Source: CAMLIZ01 sp966212505 (GTDB lineage: Bacteria > Pseudomonadota > Gammaproteobacteria > Burkholderiales > Burkholderiaceae_C). Taken from it: a DNA stretch of 64,000 nucleotides. Below are positions 1 through 7,140 of the stretch, piece after piece. The translations under genes were made by a program, and so were the position numbers. The stretch covers positions 124,001 through 188,000 of the forward strand of contig CBIHRS010000001.1 in assembly GCA_966212505.1 (NCBI GenBank), read 5' to 3'. The notes below the pieces were generated by a model, which saw nothing but the letters and a program-made list of their open reading frames with translations, did no database searches and was not told the DNA's origin. Within the stretch, counting starts at the first letter, position 1, and each line of letters opens with the position of its first letter.

Positions 1-1221
1 CTACGCCGCGCCTTCGGTCGCCGCCGCGTCGGCCGCTGCGGCTCCGCGCGCGCCGTCGAGGTCCAGGCTGGCGTCGAATCCGAACACCGCGCCGGCCCAG
101 GCGAACACCACCCACACCAGCATGCCGAACGGCAGGTAACCGAAGTAGCCGAGCAGCGGCATCTCCGAGAAGACGTGGATCACGTTGACGTAGGGGATGT
201 CGTAGACCCAGTAGTTCGGGTTGGTCGGCGTGATCGGGTACGTGGGCGACAGCGGGTTGGGATGGGCGCTGCCGTAGTTCCACATCTCCCAGAAGAAGCC
301 ATTGCACAGCGAGCCCAGCGCGACCAGCAGCGCCGGGCTCCAGTTGCCCTGCGCGATGGCGCTGAACGGCGTCCACACGTTCAGCCGCAGCAGCTGCGCG
401 GTGATCACCGCCATCGGCCCGATCCAGATGACCCAGAACAGCGGATACGGCCAGAACACCATCGCCGCGATCGAGCCCAGCGCGCCCCACAGCATCAGCT
501 GCGCGGGCAGCGCCAGCTTCGGCCCCTGCGAGTAGCGCACCGCCAGCGCCGGAAAGCTCTTCAGCAGCGTGTACCACTCGAAGATCACCGGCCACACCGT
601 GGTGTAGGCCAGCAGGAACAGCACGACGATGGTGGCGTGGCTCAGCTGCGGCATGTGGCCGTTGGGATAGGTCCAGTTGCCGATCACGAAGTAGTCGTAG
701 TACTCGAAGTAGCCCCAGCCGGCCACCGACACCAGCGCACTGAGCCACAGCGTGTGCGGCCTGGTCGCCAGCAGCGACCTGCCGCCCATGCGCCGGTAGA
801 CCCAGCCGTCGAGCACGAGGATGAAACCCCACCACAGCGGCGTGAACGCGTAGTAGACGAAGCTGCCCATCGAGGGCGGGCGCGCCCACATCAGCCACCA
901 GAAGTACAGCGTCAGCGCCAGCCCGAGCCAGAACCACAGCGGCAGCTTGGCCGGCGCGGGCGGGGCCGGCGGCGTGGGCGGTGCCTGGAAGCCGAACCAC
1001 TGCGGGAACACGTAGAACAGCGTGATCAGCAACGCGGCCGCGGCCACGAGCAGGAAGTAAGGCAGCCAGAAACCCGGCGCCGACTGCACGAACACCGGCG
1101 GAAAGATGCCGAAGCCCGGCGGCAGGTGCGCGCCCGGGTAGGCGAACCACGCGGCCACCAGCGGCACGATCAGCGTGGCCAGCACCGGCCACACCAGGCT
1201 CCATCGACTGGGTCGGGTCAT
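1..1221 (-). CDS. Multi-pass membrane protein of unknown function
   Basis: I do not recognise this 406-residue protein. It is very hydrophobic and rich in Trp, Tyr and Phe, with about ten likely membrane-spanning stretches (for example near residues 8-28, 50-72, 93-112, 195-218, 240-285 and 355-385). A Pro/Ala-rich linker lies at about residues 80-92 and the C-terminal tail is Ala-rich and soluble. No catalytic motif is visible. The ATG start is supported by an AAGGAG ribosome-binding site a few bases upstream. It follows the GGDEF gene by 34 bp on the same strand, so the two may be cotranscribed. It is an inner-membrane protein by composition; transport, sensing or lipid modification are all possible. 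Confidence 0.8.
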   Translation of the reverse strand: MTRPSRWSLVWPVLATLIVPLVAAWFAYPGAHLPPGFGIFPPVFVQSAPGFWLPYFLLVAAAALLITLFYVFPQWFGFQAPPTPPAPPAPAKLPLWFWLGLALTLYFWWLMWARPPSMGSFVYYAFTPLWWGFILVLDGWVYRRMGGRSLLATRPHTLWLSALVSVAGWGYFEYYDYFVIGNWTYPNGHMPQLSHATIVVLFLLAYTTVWPVIFEWYTLLKSFPALAVRYSQGPKLALPAQLMLWGALGSIAAMVFWPYPLFWVIWIGPMAVITAQLLRLNVWTPFSAIAQGNWSPALLVALGSLCNGFFWEMWNYGSAHPNPLSPTYPITPTNPNYWVYDIPYVNVIHVFSEMPLLGYFGYLPFGMLVWVVFAWAGAVFGFDASLDLDGARGAAAADAAATEGAA

Positions 1222-1255
1222 CCCTCGCTCCTTGCGGGTTGTTGATGTCTTGTCG

Positions 1256-2875
1256 TCAGGCGAGCCGGGCGTCGGTCAGCGCCGAGCTGTCGCGGTGCGG
1301 CTTGCGGCGGCGCTTGTGCTCGTACATGCGGCTGTCGGCCAAGTGCTTGAGCTGCTCGCTCGTGCTGCACTCGTTGACATGCACGGTGCCGAAGCTGGCG
1401 CCGCTGATCTCGTAGCCCTTGAGCGTGAGCACGTCGATGCAGTCGTCGATCACGCGCTCGACGAAGTCGACCGCGCCATCGCGCGTGGTCACCGCGAACT
1501 CGTCGCCGCCATGGCGATGGGCCGTGGCGCGCTCGCCGAGCCGCTCGGCGAGCGCGGCGGCGAAGTCGCGCAGCAGCTGGTCGCCGCGCGCATGGCCGAA
1601 GCGGTCGTTGTAGTACTTGAGGCCGTCGAGATCGATGTAGGTCAGGCTGCCATGCCCCGGCAGCTCGGCCAGTTCGAGCTCGAGCGCATAGCGATTGGGC
1701 AGGCCGGTGAGCGCATCGGTGCAGGCCAGGCGCAGGCTGTGCTCGGCACGCGAGAGCGCGCGGGCCTTGTCTTCCTCGAGCAGGCCGAACTGGTGCGTGA
1801 GCACCAGCGCCAGCAGCAGCACCTCGATGGCCACCGCCATCAGGCCGATGTGCTCGATGTACAGCGTGTACACGCCCTGCATCGAGACCATCGAGATCGC
1901 CGCGATGCCGGTGATGAAGAAGCCGACATTGGCCGCGAGGTACAGCGGCGCCAGCCGATCGCGCCTGAGCGTGCGCCAGATGCCGGCAGCCAGGCCGAAC
2001 AGCAGGAACAGCCCGACGCCGATGCGGTCGAGCTCCAGCGACCAGTGCGGCTTGATCGCCGCCAGCAGCACGAAGCCGGTGAACAGGGCCATCAGCACTC
2101 GGCTGGCGCGGTACAGCCACGGGTCGGTCTCGCGTTCGATGTCGAGCAGCGACACCACGAACGCGATGTAGGCGATGTTCGACAGCAGGATCGGCACGCT
2201 GATCAGGTAGAACCAGCCCACGCCGAACAGCTCGCGCAGCACCAGCAGCGCGGTGGCGTTGTAGAGCAGGTTGCCGAGGATGAAGGCCGCATACATCGCC
2301 TCGGCGCGGCGCCGGCGCACCAGCGCGAGGCAGCTGTAGTACAGGCCCAGCCCGACGAACACGCCCAGGCACAGCAGCACCAGGGCATTGCCGCGCTTGA
2401 TCACCTGCCGGTAATGGTCCAGCGTGTCGAGGTAGGGCTCGGGCTGCGCAAGGTAGAACGGCGAATCGAGCCGGCTCACCAGCCGGTAGTGGCCGGGCGC
2501 CAGCGAGAGCTCGCGGCCGTGGCGCATGAAGAAGGGATTCGGCTCCTCGCTCTGGATGCCGCCACTGGCGCGCCACACGAGCGCGCCCCGGCTGTCGTAC
2601 AGGCGGTGCTCGAAGCGGCCGATCACGCTCGAGTTCTTGAAGTCGATCACGTAGGCGCCGGGCTGGGCCACGTCGAACCCGCCTTCGTAGCGGAACACGC
2701 CGCCGGTGGCACGGATGCGCTCGATGGCCGCGCTGCCCTCGCCCTCATGCCAACGACCGCCGAGGTCGAGCGGCGCGGCTGTCGCGCAGGTGACGGCGAG
2801 CCCGCCACCCAGCAGCCACCCGGCCAGCATGATGGCGAGCCAGCGAAGCCAACGGTGAGCGCGTGCTGCGGTCAT
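1256..2875 (-). CDS. Membrane-bound 7TM diguanylate cyclase (GGDEF)
   Basis: Predicted 539-residue diguanylate cyclase that would make cyclic di-GMP from two GTP in response to an extracytoplasmic cue. It has an N-terminal signal/anchor segment (about 9-30), a periplasmic beta-rich region (about 40-145) of the 7TMR-DISM extracellular type, seven membrane helices (about 160-365), and a cytoplasmic GGDEF domain with an intact GGDEF signature at about 456-460 and the TDALTGLPNR entry motif near 386-395. The RxxD inhibitory site normally five residues before GGDEF is absent, so product feedback may be missing. The open frame extends to a TTG at 2884, but the ATG at 2875 is the better start. Family knowledge gives the role; the ligand is unknown. 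Confidence 0.9.
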   Translation of the reverse strand: MTAARAHRWLRWLAIMLAGWLLGGGLAVTCATAAPLDLGGRWHEGEGSAAIERIRATGGVFRYEGGFDVAQPGAYVIDFKNSSVIGRFEHRLYDSRGALVWRASGGIQSEEPNPFFMRHGRELSLAPGHYRLVSRLDSPFYLAQPEPYLDTLDHYRQVIKRGNALVLLCLGVFVGLGLYYSCLALVRRRRAEAMYAAFILGNLLYNATALLVLRELFGVGWFYLISVPILLSNIAYIAFVVSLLDIERETDPWLYRASRVLMALFTGFVLLAAIKPHWSLELDRIGVGLFLLFGLAAGIWRTLRRDRLAPLYLAANVGFFITGIAAISMVSMQGVYTLYIEHIGLMAVAIEVLLLALVLTHQFGLLEEDKARALSRAEHSLRLACTDALTGLPNRYALELELAELPGHGSLTYIDLDGLKYYNDRFGHARGDQLLRDFAAALAERLGERATAHRHGGDEFAVTTRDGAVDFVERVIDDCIDVLTLKGYEISGASFGTVHVNECSTSEQLKHLADSRMYEHKRRRKPHRDSSALTDARLA

Positions 2876-2938
2876 CGATCCCAACGGAGTCCCGGGTGGA
2901 GGTCGCCCTGGCGACCGGTCGCGGGATTGTAGGGATCT

Positions 2939-3589
2939 CTACCCCGCGCGGCGAAAGGTCAGGTTGACCCGGCAGCGCCCGGTGGCGGGGTGCTCGCCCT
3001 CGGCTAGCGGCGCCACGCCGTGATACGCCAGCCGCGAGGCACCGCCCCACACCACGACATCGCCGTGCGCCAGCCGCACGCGCTGCGGCCGCTGCTGCCG
3101 GCGCAGCCCGCCGAACAGGAAGATCGCGGGCAGGCCGAGCGAGACCGAGACGATGGGTGCGGAAAAGTCGCGCTCGTCGCGATCCTGGTGCAGCGACAGG
3201 CGCGCGCCCGGTTCGTAGCGGTTGATCAGGCACGCGTCGGGCTCGAAGTCCGGGTACCCCGCCTGCTCCGCGGCGCGATGGGCCAAGTCGAGAAAGCAGC
3301 CCGGCATCGGCGGCCAGCGCCGGCCGCCGAGCGGATCGACCGCGTCGTAGCGGTAACCCGTCTCGTCGGACACCCAGCCGAGCGCGCCGGCATTCGTCAT
3401 CGCCACCGACATGCGGTAGCCACCGGGGGTAGTGAGGTGGCGCCAGGGCGCCGCGGCCGTCACCTCACCCACCGCCTGCAGCAACACCGGCGCCGCCGCG
3501 AGCGCGAAGCGGCGCAGGATCACCGCGCCCTCGGCCAGCGGCTCCAGCGCCGGCGGCGCATCGTCGATGGCATCGAACAGGTCGGTCAT
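2939..3589 (-). CDS. alkB: Alpha-ketoglutarate-dependent DNA repair dioxygenase AlkB
   Basis: This 216-residue protein, the same length as E. coli AlkB, removes 1-methyladenine and 3-methylcytosine lesions by oxidative demethylation using Fe(II), O2 and 2-oxoglutarate. The iron ligands are visible as H134 and D136 (in LHQDRDE) and H190 (in AYHGVAP), and the Arg-rich C-terminus supplies the 2-oxoglutarate-binding arginines. The frame is open further upstream, but the ATG at 3589 overlaps the stop of the preceding oxygenase by ATGA and gives the correct family length, so that start was chosen. It is the last gene of an ada-oxygenase-alkB operon, as expected for an adaptive response to alkylation damage. 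Confidence 0.96.
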   Translation of the reverse strand: MTDLFDAIDDAPPALEPLAEGAVILRRFALAAAPVLLQAVGEVTAAAPWRHLTTPGGYRMSVAMTNAGALGWVSDETGYRYDAVDPLGGRRWPPMPGCFLDLAHRAAEQAGYPDFEPDACLINRYEPGARLSLHQDRDERDFSAPIVSVSLGLPAIFLFGGLRRQQRPQRVRLAHGDVVVWGGASRLAYHGVAPLAEGEHPATGRCRVNLTFRRAG

Positions 3590-4314
3590 GTGGCGTCGTG
3601 GAAGATCAGCCCCAGCGTGTGCCGGTGGCCGGAGCGCACGCGGCTCACGCCGTGGCGCAGGTTCACGCGGTACGGCCCGCGCGTGCCCTGCACCGGCCGA
3701 TGGTTCACCGCGAACACCACCGCATCGCCCTGCGCCAGCGGCACCACGTGCGGCCGCGTCTGCATGCGCGGGCGCTGCTCGGTGATCACGAATTCCCCGC
3801 CGGTGAAGTCGCGCCCCGGCTGAGAGAGCAGCAGCGCCACCTGCAGCGGGAACACATGCTCGCCGTACAGATCCTGGTGCAGGCAGTTGTAGTCGCCCTC
3901 GCCGTACTGCAGCAGCAGCGGCGTGGGGCGCTGCTGGCCTGCCGCATGGCAACGCTCGAGAAAGCGCTGGTGCTGCGCGGGAAAGCGCGGCGCCAGGTCC
4001 ATCACCTCGTGCCAGCGGTTGGCCAGCGGCACCAGCGGCGCATAGAAGGCTTCGCGCATCTCCGCCAGCAGGGCCGGCAGCGGATACGCGAAGTACTTGT
4101 ACTCACCCTGGCCGAAGCCATGGCGCTGCATCAGCACGCGGCTGCGGAACTGCGTGTCGTCAGCATAGCCCGCGGCGAGCGACTGGCAGGCACTGCGCGG
4201 CAGCAGCCCTTCGATCACCGACCAGCCCTGTGCATCCAGGTCTTCGTGGATGCGCGGCCAGTCGAGGCCGGCGATGCGCTCGGCCATCGTGGGACGCTGC
4301 ATCACCGCGCTCAT
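3586..4314 (-). CDS. 2OG-Fe(II) oxygenase, prolyl 4-hydroxylase-like
   Basis: This 242-residue protein belongs to the 2-oxoglutarate/Fe(II) oxygenases of the prolyl 4-hydroxylase type. The double-stranded beta-helix iron site is recognisable: HxD in the segment NCLHQDLYGE, and a distal His with Arg in the C-terminal SGHRHTLGLIFHD segment. Its ATG overlaps the ada stop by 4 bp and its stop overlaps the alkB start by 4 bp, so it is translationally coupled to both neighbours. The context implies a role in alkylation repair or in modifying a protein during that response, but the substrate cannot be read from sequence. It is distinct from AlkB, sharing only the fold. Confidence 0.87.
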   Translation of the reverse strand: MSAVMQRPTMAERIAGLDWPRIHEDLDAQGWSVIEGLLPRSACQSLAAGYADDTQFRSRVLMQRHGFGQGEYKYFAYPLPALLAEMREAFYAPLVPLANRWHEVMDLAPRFPAQHQRFLERCHAAGQQRPTPLLLQYGEGDYNCLHQDLYGEHVFPLQVALLLSQPGRDFTGGEFVITEQRPRMQTRPHVVPLAQGDAVVFAVNHRPVQGTRGPYRVNLRHGVSRVRSGHRHTLGLIFHDAT

Positions 4315-5363
4315 GCCGCAGCCCCCTCTCGCTCGAGCAGCGTGCGCTTGCGCTCCACGCCCCAGCGGTAGCCCGACAGCCCGCCGTCGCGCCGCACCAC
4401 CCGGTGGCAGGGGATGGCCACGGCCAGCGCATTGGCCGCGCAGGCCTGGGCCACCGCCCTCACCGCCTGCGGCTGGCCGATGCGCTCGGCGATCTCGGCA
4501 TAGCTGGCCGTCGAGCCCGGCGGAATCTCGCGCAGCGCCTGCCACACGCGCTGCTGGAAGGCCGTGCCGCGCACGTCCAGCGGCAGGTCCAGCCCGAGCT
4601 GCGGCGCCTCGACGAAGCCGACCACCTGCGCGACCCAGCGCTCGAAGTCCGCATCGCCGCCGACCAGCTCGGCCTGCGGGAAGCGGTCCTGCAGGTCGCG
4701 CACCAGCGCGTCGGGTTCGTCGTCCATCAGGATCGCGCACAGCCCCTTGGCGGTGGCCGCGACGAGGATGGCGCCGAGCGAGCACTGCCCCACCGCGAAG
4801 CGGATCGTCGTGCCGCGGCCGCCACTGCGAAACGCCTGCGGCGCCATGCCCAGCACCTCGCCGGCGTTTGCATAGAAGCGGCCGTTGGAGCCGAAGCCCG
4901 CACCGTAGATCGCCTCGGTGACGCTGGCGCTGCGCGGCAGCTCGTCGCGCACCTTGCGGTTGCGGTGCGCCGCGGCGTAGGCGCGCGGTGTCAGGCCGGT
5001 GGCGGCCTTGAACACACGGTGGAAGTGATAGGGGCTCAGGCCCGCCACCTCGGCCAGTTGCTCGAGCGTGGGCGGCTCGTCGGACGACTCGATCAGGCGG
5101 CAGGCCCGCGCCACCGCCTCGGCCTGCTGCGTGCCGGGCGCTTCATCGGGCCGGCAGCGCTTGCAGGGGCGGAAGCCCGCGCGTTCGGCGGCCTCGCGGT
5201 TCTCGTGGAAGGCCACGTTCTCGCGCCGCGGCAACCGCGCCGCGCACGAAGGCCGGCAGTACACGCCGGTGGTGCGCACCGAATAGAAGAAGGCGCCATC
5301 GGCCGCCTTGTCGCGCCGGCTCACCGCCACCCAGCGCGCATCGTCGGAAGAAAGATCAGTCAT
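4311..5363 (-). CDS. ada: Bifunctional Ada: methyl-DNA repair protein and transcriptional activator
   Basis: This 350-residue Ada protein repairs O6-methylguanine, O4-methylthymine and methylphosphotriesters by irreversible transfer to its own cysteines and, once methylated, activates the adaptive-response genes. The N-terminal zinc site has Cys36, Cys40, Cys67 and Cys70, with Cys36 equivalent to E. coli Cys38. An AraC-type helix-turn-helix region follows (about 85-180). The C-terminal methyltransferase domain has the PCHRV active-site motif followed by GGLSGYRWG. All key residues are intact. It is first in the operon with the 2OG oxygenase and alkB, so it probably regulates all three and itself. 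Confidence 0.97.
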   Translation of the reverse strand: MTDLSSDDARWVAVSRRDKAADGAFFYSVRTTGVYCRPSCAARLPRRENVAFHENREAAERAGFRPCKRCRPDEAPGTQQAEAVARACRLIESSDEPPTLEQLAEVAGLSPYHFHRVFKAATGLTPRAYAAAHRNRKVRDELPRSASVTEAIYGAGFGSNGRFYANAGEVLGMAPQAFRSGGRGTTIRFAVGQCSLGAILVAATAKGLCAILMDDEPDALVRDLQDRFPQAELVGGDADFERWVAQVVGFVEAPQLGLDLPLDVRGTAFQQRVWQALREIPPGSTASYAEIAERIGQPQAVRAVAQACAANALAVAIPCHRVVRRDGGLSGYRWGVERKRTLLEREGAAA

Positions 5364-5412
5364 GTTCGGCCTCGCGATCAGGTTGGCAACTGCATGGCCT
5401 CACTGTCGCAGT

Positions 5413-5430
5413 GTGCGCCTGGCGGCGCAC
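5413..5430. terminator. Inverted repeat between the transglycosylase gene and ada
   Basis: GTGCGCC and GGCGCAC form a perfect 7-bp stem around a TGGC loop, in the 95-bp gap after the transglycosylase stop and before the ada start (both on the minus strand). No T-run follows on either strand, so it could be a weak terminator or a regulatory palindrome upstream of ada. I cannot distinguish these. Confidence 0.35.
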
Positions 5431-5458
5431 CTCGCGGCTTGCGGTCGAATTCGAGAAA

Positions 5459-6151
5459 CTAGGGTTCGGCGGCCGCGTGCATGCGCAGCGCCTGCGCACG
5501 CGCCGGCAGGCTGCGCTGCAGCAGCGCCCAGTACAGCTCGAGCACCAGGTGCACATGGGCACGGGTCTCGTCGATGGGCGGCATGGCGCCGCCATGCTTG
5601 CGCACCGTGCCCTCGCCGGCGTTCCAGGCCGCCAGCGCGATGTCGATGCTGCCGAAGCGGCGTGTCAGGTCGGCCAGCATGCGCGCGCCGGTGAGGATGT
5701 TGGTGCGCGCGTCGAGCAGGCGCTCGGCGGCCGGGCGCTTGGTCTCGGCCTTGGTGGCATAGCGGTCGGCCGTCTCGGGCGTGAGCTGCATCAGCCCGAT
5801 CGCGCCGCGCGGCGACACTGCCTTGGCATTGAAGCCCGACTCCACCGCGATCACCGCCTTCAGCAGCTCCATGTCGACGCCCGTCTTGGCGGCCGCCTCG
5901 CGCAGCAGGTACTGCACCGACTTGACCTCGGGGGCGATCTCCAGCCAGGTGAGCAGGCCGTTGGCACCATCGGCCTTGCCGGGAACGCGGCCGGCCTCGG
6001 GCACCGGGTCGCCCATCACGAGGCTGTAGCGCGAGTCGATCGGCTCGGTGGCCACGTGCGCCACGCCGGCGCCATCGACATAGCCCCACAGCGCGGCCTG
6101 CGCCCGCAGTGCGCCCAGCGCCAGCAGCGCGAGGACGCACAGGCGCTTCAT
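5459..6151 (-). CDS. Lytic transglycosylase, SLT domain family
   Basis: This 230-residue protein has an N-terminal signal peptide (about 1-19, ending AQA) and a C-terminal lysozyme-like SLT domain that would cleave peptidoglycan glycan strands in the periplasm to give 1,6-anhydromuramyl ends. The catalytic Glu is E104 in the motif ESGFN, followed by GLMQLTP and AAWNAGEG, the three classic SLT blocks. A short beta-rich segment (about 20-50) between signal peptide and domain resembles the small N-terminal domain of many betaproteobacterial transglycosylases. Its ATG overlaps the stop of the acetyltransferase gene upstream (ATGA), so the two are coupled, although no functional link is obvious. 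Confidence 0.93.
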   Translation of the reverse strand: MKRLCVLALLALGALRAQAALWGYVDGAGVAHVATEPIDSRYSLVMGDPVPEAGRVPGKADGANGLLTWLEIAPEVKSVQYLLREAAAKTGVDMELLKAVIAVESGFNAKAVSPRGAIGLMQLTPETADRYATKAETKRPAAERLLDARTNILTGARMLADLTRRFGSIDIALAAWNAGEGTVRKHGGAMPPIDETRAHVHLVLELYWALLQRSLPARAQALRMHAAAEP

Positions 6152-6669
6152 CCCGCCTGCTCCTGCCCGAGCGCGGTGCGGGCCTGGTATTCGCGGTCGA
6201 GCATCGACATCACGATCAGCGAGTCGTAGCCGTCGCCGGCGCGCACGCTCTCGCGCAGCCGGCCCTCGACGACGAAGCCTTCGCTCTCGTAGAGCACCTG
6301 CGCGCGGGTGTTCAGCGTCTTCACGTCGAGCCAGAAGCGGTGTGCGCCGAGGTCGCGGAACGCCATCTGCTTGAGCAGTTGCACGCAGGCGCGGCCCAGC
6401 CCCTGGCCCTTGGTCTGCAGCACCAGGCGCTTGAGCTCCACGCTCTTGTGCGGGTTGCGGCAGCCCTGCAGGATCACGAAGCCGGTGCGCTCGTACTCCG
6501 GCCCGGCCTCGACGATGAAGTGGCGGAAATCGGGAAAACGCACCGCGCCTTCATGCTGGGTGCGCTCCCAGGGCGTGATGAACGGCAGGTTCTGCGCGTC
6601 GTTCTCGACCGTGATCACGTAGTCGAGGTCCGAAAGCATGGTCGGGCGGAGGCGGACGCGGGCGGGCAT
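6148..6669 (-). CDS. GNAT family N-acetyltransferase (RimJ/RimL-like)
   Basis: This 173-residue GNAT protein would transfer an acetyl group from acetyl-CoA to an amine. The acetyl-CoA binding segment is visible as the QTKGQGLGRA stretch, followed by the RimJ/RimL-like pattern of a helix, a hydrophobic strand ending in DVKTLN and an LYESEGF turn. The open frame extends to a TTG at 6687, but the ATG at 6669 gives a natural GNAT N-terminus (MPARVRLRP). The substrate is not predictable; ribosomal protein N-termini, small amines and antibiotics are all possible in this family. It lies directly upstream of and overlaps the lytic transglycosylase gene. Confidence 0.88.
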   Translation of the reverse strand: MPARVRLRPTMLSDLDYVITVENDAQNLPFITPWERTQHEGAVRFPDFRHFIVEAGPEYERTGFVILQGCRNPHKSVELKRLVLQTKGQGLGRACVQLLKQMAFRDLGAHRFWLDVKTLNTRAQVLYESEGFVVEGRLRESVRAGDGYDSLIVMSMLDREYQARTALGQEQAG

Positions 6670-6718
6670 GGGCCGCGATTTTCGCAAAGCACCGCCCGCC
6701 CGGGGCGGCAGAAGGGAT

Positions 6719-6985
6719 TCAATGACTACGCGAGAGCGTGCAATGCACCTCGGTCGGCCCGTCGGCGCGCAGCTGGACCCAGCCAGTGCGCCGCACAGTG
6801 TGGCCGCTGCCGCCGGACAGGTGGGCCTCCTGGGGAATCGCGTGGCCGCCGATCCATTGCGAGGGTTCGACCAGGTGCAGGTAGCCGCACAGCACCTGCA
6901 CCCGGGTGCCCGACTGCAGCGGATGCAGCCGGACCTCGCCGGGCCGGAGGCGCACCGAGATGGCAGAGGTTTCAGCGGGGCTCAT
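6719..6985 (-). CDS. Small DUF2917-type protein
   Basis: This 88-residue protein is probably one of the small beta-strand-rich DUF2917 proteins common in Burkholderiales, recognised by the opening SVRLRPGEVRLHPLQSG segment and the later WIGGHAIP and HLSGGS segments, which look like a short cupin-like barrel. No function is established for this family. The ATG at 6985 was chosen because the longer open frame upstream is non-homologous low-complexity sequence. It stands alone, between the acetyltransferase gene (49 bp away) and parE (155 bp away). Confidence 0.7.
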   Translation of the reverse strand: MSPAETSAISVRLRPGEVRLHPLQSGTRVQVLCGYLHLVEPSQWIGGHAIPQEAHLSGGSGHTVRRTGWVQLRADGPTEVHCTLSRSH

Positions 6986-7140
6986 CGGGGGATTCCTGGG
7001 GTTCGGGACGATGCCCTCACTGTCCCGGTTTCCCTCGCTTCGCAACAGGCACAAGCTGCCCCGGCGTGCAGCGCAACAGTGCGCGCTGTGCGGGGCACTG
7101 TTGCAGTGCCCGGCCGGGGTGCTTGTATCCCTGGCCGGCG

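Noticed and set aside
3586..4785. A longer version of the 2OG oxygenase starting upstream
   Set aside because: The extra N-terminal part overlaps ada in another frame and is low complexity; the ATGA-overlap start at 4314 gives the sensible protein.
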